DNA of 49,432 nt from Streptacidiphilus carbonis. Lineage in GTDB: Bacteria > Actinomycetota > Actinomycetes > Streptomycetales > Streptomycetaceae. The stretch lies in NCBI RefSeq assembly GCF_000787775.1, contig NZ_BBPM01000012.1, forward strand, positions 111,808 to 161,239, written 5' to 3'. The first letter of the stretch is position 1. Every line of letters begins with the position of its first letter. The position numbers and the translations under genes were made by a program. Below the pieces are notes generated by a model. The model had not been told where the DNA came from, did not search any database, and saw only the letters and a program-made list of their open reading frames with translations. This document shows positions 43,570 to 49,432 of this stretch, piece after piece.

Positions 43570-44322
43570 ATGGGTGTTCAGCTGCGTACTCGGCGGATTG
43601 CGGCGACGGTCGGCATGGCGCTGGCGGCGGGGGCCGCGCTCACCGCCTGCCAGGGCAGCGCGACGGGGAGTGTGACGGCCGGGGGCGCCGCCGGGAGCGG
43701 CGGGGCGTCGGCCTCCGCGGTGGCGAGCGCCGACGGGGGGTCGACCGGGAGCACCGGAACCACCGGCGGCGCGGGCACCTCCGCTCCGTCGGCGGCACCC
43801 ACCGGCGGGGGTTCGGGCAGCGGTTCTGGCGGCAGCGGTTCGAGCGGCGGTTCGGGCGGCACCACGACCACCTCGGCGACCGGCGCCGGCTGCAGGACCT
43901 CGAACCTGGGCTTCTCCTTCGGCCCCGACAGCGGGGCCCAGTCGGTGGGCAGCCAGGGCGGGATCGGCGTGGTGCTCACCAACCGGGGCAGCGGCAGCTG
44001 CACCCTGCACGGCTTCCCGGGGGTCGACATCGTCAGCAAGAGCGGTGCGCACTGGTCGCTCACCCGGCAGTCCAAGGGCGTCGGCACGGTGACGCTCAGG
44101 TCGGGCGCCACCGCCTCCTTCGAGATCACCTACCTGCCGTTCGACTCCGCCAACCCCGGCGAATCGCTGGCGTTCAACGCCGTGAGCCTGCTGGTCACCC
44201 CGCCCGGTGAGACCCACTCCGCCACGCTGAAGTGGGACGGCTTCGCCGACGTGATGGACCAGAGCGGCGCCACTCACCCCGGCACCTACGTCGGCCCCGT
44301 GGTGGCCGGCAACGGCAGCTGA
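43570..44322 (+). CDS. DUF4232 lipoprotein
   Basis: 250 residues. Signal peptide with Arg-rich start (QLRTRRIAATVGMALAAG) and lipobox LTAC, Cys27 lipidated. A long Gly/Ser/Thr linker (about 30-104) leads to the DUF4232 beta domain (CRTSNLGFSFGPDSGAQSVG to GTYVGPVV), with two conserved Cys (GCRTS, SCTLHG) likely disulfide-bonded. Cell-surface anchored; function unknown. Start ATG 43570 behind GGGGTGGGGAG. Ends 35 bp before the stop of the convergent helicase gene. Confidence 0.88.
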   Translation: MGVQLRTRRIAATVGMALAAGAALTACQGSATGSVTAGGAAGSGGASASAVASADGGSTGSTGTTGGAGTSAPSAAPTGGGSGSGSGGSGSSGGSGGTTTTSATGAGCRTSNLGFSFGPDSGAQSVGSQGGIGVVLTNRGSGSCTLHGFPGVDIVSKSGAHWSLTRQSKGVGTVTLRSGATASFEITYLPFDSANPGESLAFNAVSLLVTPPGETHSATLKWDGFADVMDQSGATHPGTYVGPVVAGNGS

Positions 44323-44357
44323 CAGGCGGTCGGCTGACGGACGGTCAGTGGGAGCGG

Positions 44358-46010
44358 TCAGACGTCGTCGCCCGCCAGGACGTCGTCCGCGTCGATGATC
44401 CGGTAGGCGTAGCCCTGCTCGGCCAGAAAGCGCTGGCGGTGCGCCGCGAAGTCCTGGTCGATGGTGTCCCGGGCGACGACCGAGTAGAAGTGCGCGGTGT
44501 GCCCGTCCGCCTTGGGACGGAGCACCCGGCCCAGCCGCTGGGCCTCCTCCTGGCGGGAGCCGAAGGTGCCGGAGACCTGGATGGCGACGGTGGCCTCGGG
44601 CAGGTCGATGGAGAAGTTGGCGACCTTGGACACCACCAGCACGGTGATCTCGCCGTTGCGGAACGCGTCGAAGAGCTTCTCGCGCTGCAGGTTGGTGGTC
44701 TCCCCCTTGATCACCGGGGCGTCCAGCACCTCGCCGAGCTCGTCCAGCTGGTCGATGTACTGCCCGATGACCAGGGTGGGGGTGCCGCGGTGCTTCTCCA
44801 CCAGTGCCTGGGTGACCCGGCGCTTGGTCGCCGTGGTCGCGCAGAAGCGGTAGCGCTCCTCGGGCTCGGCGGTGGCGTAGGCGAGCCGCTCGCCGTCGGT
44901 CAGGGTGACCCGGACCTCGACGCAGTCGGCGGGGGCGATGTAGCCCTGGGCCTCGATCTCCTTCCACGGGGCGTCGAAGCGCTTGGGGCCGATCAGCGAG
45001 AACACGTCGCCCTCGCGGCCGTCCTCGCGGACCAGCGTCGCGGTCAGGCCGAGCCGGCGGCGGGCCTGGAGGTCGGCGGTGAACTTGAAGACCGGGGCCG
45101 GCAGCAGGTGCACCTCGTCGTAGACGATCAGGCCCCAGTCGCGGGAGTCGAACAGCTCCAGGTGCGCGTAGACGCCCTTCCGCTTGGTCGTCATCACCTG
45201 GTAGGTGGCGATGGTGACCGGGCGGATCTCCTTCCTGGTGCCGCTGTACTCGCCGATCTCGTCCTCGGTCAGCGAGGTGCGCTTGACCAGCTCGTGCTTC
45301 CACTGGCGGGCCGAGACGGTGTTGGTGACCAGGATCAGGGTGGTCGCCTTGGCGGTGGCCATCGCGGCCGCGCCGACCAGGGTCTTGCCGGCCCCGCAGG
45401 GGAGCACCACCACGCCGGAGCCGCCGTGCCAGAAGCCCTCGACCGCCTGCTCCTGGTAGGGGCGCAGCGACCAGCCGTCCTGGTCCAGCTCGATCGGGTG
45501 CGCCTCGCCGTCCACGTAGCCGGCCAGGTCCTCGGCCGGCCAGCCCAGCTTCAGCAGCACCTGCTTGATCTGCCCGCGCTCGGAGGGGTGCACCGCCACG
45601 GTGTCCGGGTCCAGCCGGGCGCCGACCAGCGGGACGATCTTCTTGGAGCGCAGCACCTCCTCCAGCACCGGACGGTCGGTGCTGGTCAGCACCAGCCCGT
45701 GGACCGGGTGCTTGGACAGGGTGAGCCGCCCGTAGCGGGCCATGGTGTCGGCCACGTCCACCAGCAGCGCGTGCGGCACCGGGTAGCGCGAGTAGCGCAC
45801 CAGCGCGTCCACCACCTGCTCGGCGTCGTGCCCCGCCGCCCGGGCGTTCCACAGCCCCAGCGGGGTCACGCGGTAGGTGTGGACGTGCTCGGGCGCCCGC
45901 TCCAGCTCGGCGAAGGGCGCGATGACCCGTCGGCACTCGTCGGCCAGCGGGTGGCCGGTCTCCAGGAGCAAGGTCTTGTCGGATTGAACGATGAGGGGAC
46001 CATCGGACAC
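44358..46010 (-). CDS. XPB/Ssl2-type superfamily 2 DNA helicase
   Basis: 550 residues. Helicase motifs: VLPCGAGKTLVGAAAMATAK (I), ATYQVMTT (Ia region), IVYDEVHLLPAPVFKFTADL (II, DEVH), LTATLVREDGREGDVFSLIG (III) and GRVLRPKADGHTAHFYSVVA (VI). This is the bacterial XPB homologue family that unwinds DNA in repair. The N-terminal region (residues 1-150) carries the damage-recognition-like domain. GTG start 46010 with GGAGG seven bases away. Not linked to nuclease Bax1/XPF-like partners here. Confidence 0.93.
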   Translation of the reverse strand: MSDGPLIVQSDKTLLLETGHPLADECRRVIAPFAELERAPEHVHTYRVTPLGLWNARAAGHDAEQVVDALVRYSRYPVPHALLVDVADTMARYGRLTLSKHPVHGLVLTSTDRPVLEEVLRSKKIVPLVGARLDPDTVAVHPSERGQIKQVLLKLGWPAEDLAGYVDGEAHPIELDQDGWSLRPYQEQAVEGFWHGGSGVVVLPCGAGKTLVGAAAMATAKATTLILVTNTVSARQWKHELVKRTSLTEDEIGEYSGTRKEIRPVTIATYQVMTTKRKGVYAHLELFDSRDWGLIVYDEVHLLPAPVFKFTADLQARRRLGLTATLVREDGREGDVFSLIGPKRFDAPWKEIEAQGYIAPADCVEVRVTLTDGERLAYATAEPEERYRFCATTATKRRVTQALVEKHRGTPTLVIGQYIDQLDELGEVLDAPVIKGETTNLQREKLFDAFRNGEITVLVVSKVANFSIDLPEATVAIQVSGTFGSRQEEAQRLGRVLRPKADGHTAHFYSVVARDTIDQDFAAHRQRFLAEQGYAYRIIDADDVLAGDDV

Positions 46011-46168
46011 GGGGGAGCCTCCGGAGCGCCGAGAGAAAGGGCAGACCCTCCAGTGTGCCAGGCCGGTGAGGTTACCCGGGCGGGGTCGCACTCCCCGCCC
46101 CCGCAGCCCAGCCCCGCCCCCGCCCGCCCGATCGGCCCCGGGCGCTGTCCCGCAGCCCGGATTCGGTT

Positions 46169-46191
46169 TCACTCGATACCGTATCGAGTGA
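46169..46191. promoter_or_regulatory. Perfect palindrome (probable MarR operator)
   Basis: TCACTCGATAC (46169-46179), central C, GTATCGAGTGA (46181-46191): a perfect 23-bp palindrome ending 14 bp before the MarR-family start. A similar sequence lies at 48004-48026. Confidence 0.75.
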
Positions 46192-46205
46192 CGTAGCCTG
46201 GCCCG

Positions 46206-46690
46206 ATGGCCGCCGACGTTCCTGACAGAGCTGTGGCCCCGCGTGCGACCGACCGCCCCGGGGACCCCTCGCCGTTCGCTCTCGGGCTGCTGCTGCGCCG
46301 GGCGCACTGGCGCGCGGCGGCGGTGATGGGGGAGGCGCTGCGCCCCTTCGGCATCGAGCTGCGGCACTTCGCCGTGCTGATCGTGCTCGCCAACGACGGG
46401 CCCACGGTGCAGCGGGACCTGGCGGCGGCCACGGGTTCGGACAAGGCGGGGATCATGCGGGTCGTGGACGACCTGGAGCGCAAGGGCCTGGCCGTGCGCA
46501 AGGCGGTCCCGGGGGACCGGCGGGGCGGGCGGTGGAGCTGACCCCGCAGGGGCTGCAGGTCTTCGACGCGGTCCATGTGGCGGCGGAGCCGCTCGCCGGG
46601 CGTCTGGTCGCCGAACTGGCACCCGGCGAACCCGAGCGGCTGACGGATCTGCTGACCCGGCTCGCCCATCCCGCGGACGACGAGGCGTAG
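46206..46690 (+). pseudogene. MarR-family regulator, frameshifted
   Basis: Winged-helix regulator: FALGLLLRRAHWRAAAVMGE, FGIELRHFAVLIVLAND, and the recognition helix VQRDLAAATGSDKAGIMRVV. The reading frame runs DDLERKGLAVRKAVPGDRRG and then stops at 46541. From about 46530 the +1-shifted frame continues as AVELTPQGLQVFDAVHVAAE to a stop at 46690 (50 codons), the normal wing and C-terminal helices. A single missing base in the G-rich run near 46520-46530 explains this. It may be a real frameshift or a sequencing error; the intact gene would be about 160 residues. An operator lies just upstream and no Shine-Dalgarno is visible. Confidence 0.85.
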
Positions 46691-46698
46691 GCGCGCCC

Positions 46699-46723
46699 TC
46701 GTACGGCGTAAGGCGTAAGGCGT
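46699..46723. repeat. Short tandem repeat
   Basis: GGCGTAA repeated about two and a half times after the MarR-type gene. Confidence 0.5.
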
Positions 46724-46740
46724 GCGGATGCGCGAACGGT

Positions 46741-46775
46741 CGGGGGAGGGCGGCGTTCCCGCCTGCCCTCCCCCG
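46741..46775. terminator. Hairpin between MarR-type gene and DUF1772 gene
   Basis: CGGGGGAGGGC (46741-46751) pairs with GCCCTCCCCCG (46765-46775), between two convergent genes. Confidence 0.75.
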
Positions 46776-46793
46776 GCCGCAGCTGCCCCCGGG

Positions 46794-47240
46794 TCAGGTG
46801 AGGGAGGTGACCAGCAGGGTGAAGGCGGCGATGATGACGGCGACGCGGGCGTAGTGGAAGCGGTTCCAGCGGTTCAGCTGCTCCTGCCAGTCCGCGGGCC
46901 GGTTCTCGGGGGTCCAGGTCTTGTTGCGGTTGTTGATCGGGACGAGCAGCAGAATCGACATGATCACGCTGACGATCAGCAGCGCGGCGGCGGTGACGAC
47001 CAGTGAGGTGCCGTGGTGGTGCCATCCGGTGACGGCCCAGAGTGCGGCGAGGATCAGCGAGCCGATGTACCAGAACGGCATGACGGCGCCGAGCATCCGG
47101 CCTCCGTGGGCATGGCCGGCTTGCTTGCTGTCCTCGGGCAGGGCGTTGAGGATCGGGTCGATGACGAAGAGGACGGAGAACTCCACTCCCACCATCAGGC
47201 CGACGACCACGGTGGTGATGACCTCGAGTGCGTTGAGCAT
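46794..47240 (-). CDS. DUF1772 membrane protein (anthrone-oxygenase-like family)
   Basis: 148 residues, four predicted helices (first LEVITTVVVGLMVGVEFSVL, last ARVAVIIAAFTLLVTSL). Contains the NNRNKTWTPENRPADWQEQL motif and PFWYIGSLILAALWAV, typical of DUF1772. Some fungal relatives are anthrone oxygenases; bacterial members are of unknown role and are often paired with TetR regulators, as here. Confidence 0.9.
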   Translation of the reverse strand: MLNALEVITTVVVGLMVGVEFSVLFVIDPILNALPEDSKQAGHAHGGRMLGAVMPFWYIGSLILAALWAVTGWHHHGTSLVVTAAALLIVSVIMSILLLVPINNRNKTWTPENRPADWQEQLNRWNRFHYARVAVIIAAFTLLVTSLT

Positions 47241-47258
47241 GATGACCCCTCCTGGGAT

Positions 47259-47322
47259 CTAGCGCTGCTAGCTGATGAGGCAACACTAGTGCTACTGCCG
47301 CTTGGTTGTCTAGCGGTGCTAG
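47259..47322. promoter_or_regulatory. Paired CTAGCGSTGCTAG operators
   Basis: CTAGCGCTGCTAG (47259-47271) and CTAGCGGTGCTAG (47310-47322) are near-identical palindromes 51 bp apart in the divergent spacer between the DUF1772 and TetR genes. An ACTAGTGCTA half-match lies between them. The second sits 10 bp before the TetR start, so autorepression is likely. Confidence 0.78.
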
Positions 47323-47331
47323 GATCCAATT

Positions 47332-47910
47332 ATGTCGCTACAGGAACGCAAGGAACGCGAACGGGCGGGCCGCGAGCGCCTCATCGTGGCAACGGCCCGC
47401 GAAATCGCCGAGGGGCAGGGCTGGGACGCGGTCACCACCCGCCGGCTCGCCGAGCGCATCGAGTACAGCCAGCCCGTCCTCTACAGCCACTTCCGGGGCA
47501 AGCGCGAGATCATCGGCGCCGTCGCCCTGGAGGGCGCCACCGAGATGGCCGCGGCGGTGCGGGGCGCGGCCTCCGGCGCGAACGGCCCGCGCGAGCGGGT
47601 CGCCGCGCTGGCCCGCGCCTATCTGGACTTCGCCGAGCGCAACCCGGCGGTCTACGACGCCATGTTCCAGCTCGACGGCGGTCTGACGTTCGCCCGGGAG
47701 GACACCCCGGAGCCGCTGAAGGATGCCTTCGCGGCCCTGCTGGAAAGCCTCGGCGAGGTCGCCGGGGACGGTGTCCACCCGGGGTTGTTCACCGAGACGT
47801 TCTGGGCGGCGCTGCACGGACTCGCCACCCTGACCCGGGCCGGACGGCTCCCGCCGGAGCACACCGAAATCAGGGTGGAACTGCTGGTGGACCGCCTCGC
47901 CATCGCCTGA
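47332..47910 (+). CDS. TetR/AcrR-family transcriptional regulator
   Basis: 192 residues. N-terminal helix-turn-helix RERLIVATAREIAEGQGWDA through TTRRLAERIEYSQPVLYSHF with RGKREIIGAVA, then a C-terminal ligand-binding domain starting near LARAYLDFAERNPAVYDAMF (the WHG-type TetR_C region). Divergent from DUF1772 with paired palindromes between, so it probably represses both. A long hairpin follows. Confidence 0.94.
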   Translation: MSLQERKERERAGRERLIVATAREIAEGQGWDAVTTRRLAERIEYSQPVLYSHFRGKREIIGAVALEGATEMAAAVRGAASGANGPRERVAALARAYLDFAERNPAVYDAMFQLDGGLTFAREDTPEPLKDAFAALLESLGEVAGDGVHPGLFTETFWAALHGLATLTRAGRLPPEHTEIRVELLVDRLAIA

Positions 47911-47921
47911 GGCACCATCCG

Positions 47922-47967
47922 GGCGGGCATGCAGCCCGAGCCCTCGGGCTCGGGCTGCATGCCCGCC
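47922..47967 (+). terminator. Long perfect hairpin terminator after TetR gene
   Basis: Perfect 22-bp stem (47922-47943 with 47946-47967) with a 2-base loop, followed by TCTT. 12 bp after the stop. GC-rich, with embedded GCATGC. Confidence 0.85.
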
Positions 47968-48003
47968 TCTTCCGTATCGCTCCCGTCCTCGATCGAGATC
48001 GTT

Positions 48004-48032
48004 TCATCTAATACGGTATTGAATGATACTAT
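48004..48032 (+). promoter_or_regulatory. MarR-like operator overlapping nitroreductase promoter
   Basis: TCATCTAATAC (48004-48014), centre G, GTATTGAATGA (48016-48026): near-palindromic and identical at 16 of 23 positions to the operator at 46169, with the ATAC-S-GTAT core conserved. A TACTAT -10 candidate at 48027-48032 abuts it. The sequence is AT-rich compared with its surroundings. Confidence 0.65.
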
Positions 48033-48074
48033 CGTGAGTGCAACGAAGGTGGATACGGATGGAGGCGGGCGGTC

Positions 48075-48743
48075 TTGGACGTCTACGAAGCGGTCGCGAG
48101 CAGACGGGCGGTGCGGGGGTTCGCCGACCGCCCGGTCCCGCGGGAGACGCTGGAGCGCGCTCTGGCCGCTGCGGCCTGGGCGCCGTCGGGATCGAACCTG
48201 CAGCCGTGGCACGCGTACGTGGTGACCGGCGGGCCGCTGGCCGGGATCAAGAAGCGCGTCGGTGAGCGTCTGGCCTCGGGCGAGCCCTGGGACGAGGCGG
48301 AGTACGAGATGTACCCGGCGGCGCTGAAGTCGCCCTACCGCGAACGCCGGTCGGCCTTCGGCGAGCAGCGCTACGGCGCGCTCGGCATCGGGCGCGAGGA
48401 CTGGGAGGCGCGGCAGCGGGCCGCCGCCGCGAACTGGGACTGCTTCGGTGCGCCCGCCGCCCTGTTCTGCTACCTCGACCGCGACATGGGCCGGCCGCAG
48501 TGGTCCGACGTCGGCATGTATCTGCAGACCGTCATGCTGCTGCTCCGCGCCGAGGGGCTGCACAGCTGCCCGCAGATGTCCTGGGCGAAGTTTCACGGCA
48601 CCGTCGCGGAGGTGCTGTCGCCCCCGGGTGAACTCGTCCTCTTCTGCGGCATGTCGATCGGCTTCGAAGACGTCGCCGCAGGTGAAGCCCGTACTGGCCG
48701 GGCACCGTTGGACGAGACGGTCACGTTCGTCGACGGCCTGTGA
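48075..48743 (+). CDS. Nitroreductase-family protein
   Basis: 222-residue FMN oxidoreductase. RRAVRGFADRPVPRETLERA and AAWAPSGSNLQPWHAYVVTG contain the FMN-phosphate Arg-Ser type contacts; GMYLQTVMLLLRAEGLHSCP and C-terminal CGMSIGFEDVA complete the fold. Reduces nitro compounds, quinones or flavins; physiological substrate unknown. TTG start at 48075, with GGAGG 9 bases upstream. Followed 73 bp later by an NmrA-like oxidoreductase. Confidence 0.92.
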   Translation: MDVYEAVASRRAVRGFADRPVPRETLERALAAAAWAPSGSNLQPWHAYVVTGGPLAGIKKRVGERLASGEPWDEAEYEMYPAALKSPYRERRSAFGEQRYGALGIGREDWEARQRAAAANWDCFGAPAALFCYLDRDMGRPQWSDVGMYLQTVMLLLRAEGLHSCPQMSWAKFHGTVAEVLSPPGELVLFCGMSIGFEDVAAGEARTGRAPLDETVTFVDGL

Positions 48744-48816
48744 CGCTGCTCCTCGCCCCGGCCGGAAAACCTCCCATATGCCATATTCGGCACATAACCT
48801 CAATGAAAGGCATGTC

Positions 48817-49432
48817 ATGAAGATCGCAGTCATCGGCGGCACCGGGCTGATCGGCTCACAGGTCGTCAAGAACCTGAACGCCGCCGGACACCAGGCGGTG
48901 CCGCACTCGCAGTCCACCGGGGTCGACGTCATCAGCGGCCAGGGAGTGGAGGCGGCGGTGGCGGGAGCCGACGTCGTCGTCAACCTGACGAACTCGCCGA
49001 CCTTCGACGAAGCCTCCCCGGCCTTCTTCCGGACCTCGATGGACAACCTGCTGGCCGCGAGCCGGAAGGGCGGCGTCGGCCACTTCGTCATCCTCTCGAT
49101 CGTCGGCGTGGAGCTGGTGCCGGAGCTGGACTACTACCGGGCCAAGGTGCTCCAGGAGAAGCTCCTGGTGGACTCGTCGGTGCCCTACTCGATCGTCCGG
49201 GCGACGCAGTTCATGGAGTTCATGGAGGGCGCCCTGTTCTGGACGGCCGACGCCGACACCGTCCGGCTGCCCGCCACGCCGGTCCAGCCCATCGCCGCCA
49301 AGGACGTGGCCGCCGCGGTGGCGGAGGTCGCCGCGGGCGCCCCGCTGAACGGCATCCACGCCATCGGCGGCCCCGAGATCTTCACCCTGGACGAACTGGG
49401 CCGGATCACCCTGTCGCACAAGGCGACCGCCG
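48817..49432 (+). CDS. NmrA-like/NAD(P)-binding atypical SDR (3' end outside window)
   Basis: 205 residues visible. Rossmann start MKIAVIGGTGLIGSQVVKNL (G-x-x-G-x-x-G), ADVVVNLTNSPTFDEAS, FVILSIVGVELVPELDYYRA with the YxxxK-type segment, then VRATQFMEFMEGALF and NGIHAIGGPEIFTLDEL. Atypical SDRs of this kind act as quinone- or flavin-linked reductases or redox sensors. ATG with GAAAGG seven bases upstream. Open to the window end, so truncated here. Confidence 0.9.
   Translation, partial: MKIAVIGGTGLIGSQVVKNLNAAGHQAVPHSQSTGVDVISGQGVEAAVAGADVVVNLTNSPTFDEASPAFFRTSMDNLLAASRKGGVGHFVILSIVGVELVPELDYYRAKVLQEKLLVDSSVPYSIVRATQFMEFMEGALFWTADADTVRLPATPVQPIAAKDVAAAVAEVAAGAPLNGIHAIGGPEIFTLDELGRITLSHKATA

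Noticed and set aside
43456..45936. 826-codon minus-strand frame overlapping the XPB-type gene
   Set aside because: Arg/Gly/Pro-rich shadow in another frame of the helicase gene, whose own frame has full helicase motifs.
44232..46196. 654-codon plus-strand frame opposite the XPB-type gene
   Set aside because: Antisense artefact without motifs and no ribosome binding site.

Overview
The window is a very GC-rich, densely coded actinobacterial chromosome segment. Strong third-position GC bias, frequent GTG/TTG starts, DasR-type operators, MsiK-type sugar permeases without their own ATPase and a CIRCE-controlled solitary groEL all point to Streptomycetaceae (Streptomyces, Streptacidiphilus or Kitasatospora). 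From memory, the order cdgB, nagA-nagK, sugar ABC genes, otsB, thrC, sulfur carrier, cold-shock gene, groEL2 matches the core of the Streptomyces coelicolor chromosome near SCO4281-SCO4296. I see no rRNA or tRNA gene, CRISPR array, transposase, phage gene or replication origin.

Layout. 1-2083: end of a Kdp potassium ATPase operon (kdpB partial, kdpC). 2084-5579: SnoaL-like protein, a MocR regulator divergent from an AhpD-like protein, and an EamA exporter. 5683-9151: a tryptophan-to-anthranilate module made of kynureninase and tryptophan dioxygenase on the minus strand, divergent from an Lrp regulator and an alpha/beta-hydrolase kynurenine formamidase. 9329-11536: a Family 2B encapsulin shell with an inserted cNMP-binding-like domain, followed by a DUF4239 membrane protein, with no recognised encapsulin cargo nearby. 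11658-17389: DinB-like protein, SigE-type sigma factor with a membrane partner, GNAT, TerD, ArfB-like hydrolase and flavin reductase. 17848-26808: GAF-PAS-GGDEF diguanylate cyclase (cdgB-like), a sugar-binding-module membrane protein, and an N-acetylglucosamine catabolic operon divergent from a sugar ABC importer, with four DasR-like sites between. 27706-33744: trehalose genes otsB and otsA around a PASTA kinase, plus glucosyl-3-phosphoglycerate synthase. 33921-35661: SAM-I riboswitch, thrC and a coupled sulfur carrier. 36080-38296: cold-shock protein and groEL2 with a double CIRCE. 38387-46010: small conserved genes, CutC, a HelD-like helicase, a DUF4232 lipoprotein and an XPB-type helicase. 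46169-49432: a frameshifted MarR gene, a DUF1772/TetR divergent pair, and a nitroreductase plus an NmrA-like oxidoreductase that share a MarR-like operator.

Most interesting: (1) the encapsulin without its usual terpene-cyclase or prenyltransferase cargo, beside kynurenine-pathway genes; (2) two dispersed repeat families, one of long palindromes between genes and one present both between genes and in frame inside nagK and the HelD-like gene; (3) four GCACTC/GAGTGC half-sites at an exact 18-bp period upstream of groEL2; (4) a SAM riboswitch whose P1 stem abuts the thrC ribosome binding site; (5) a broken MarR gene whose perfect operator is echoed at the nitroreductase promoter.
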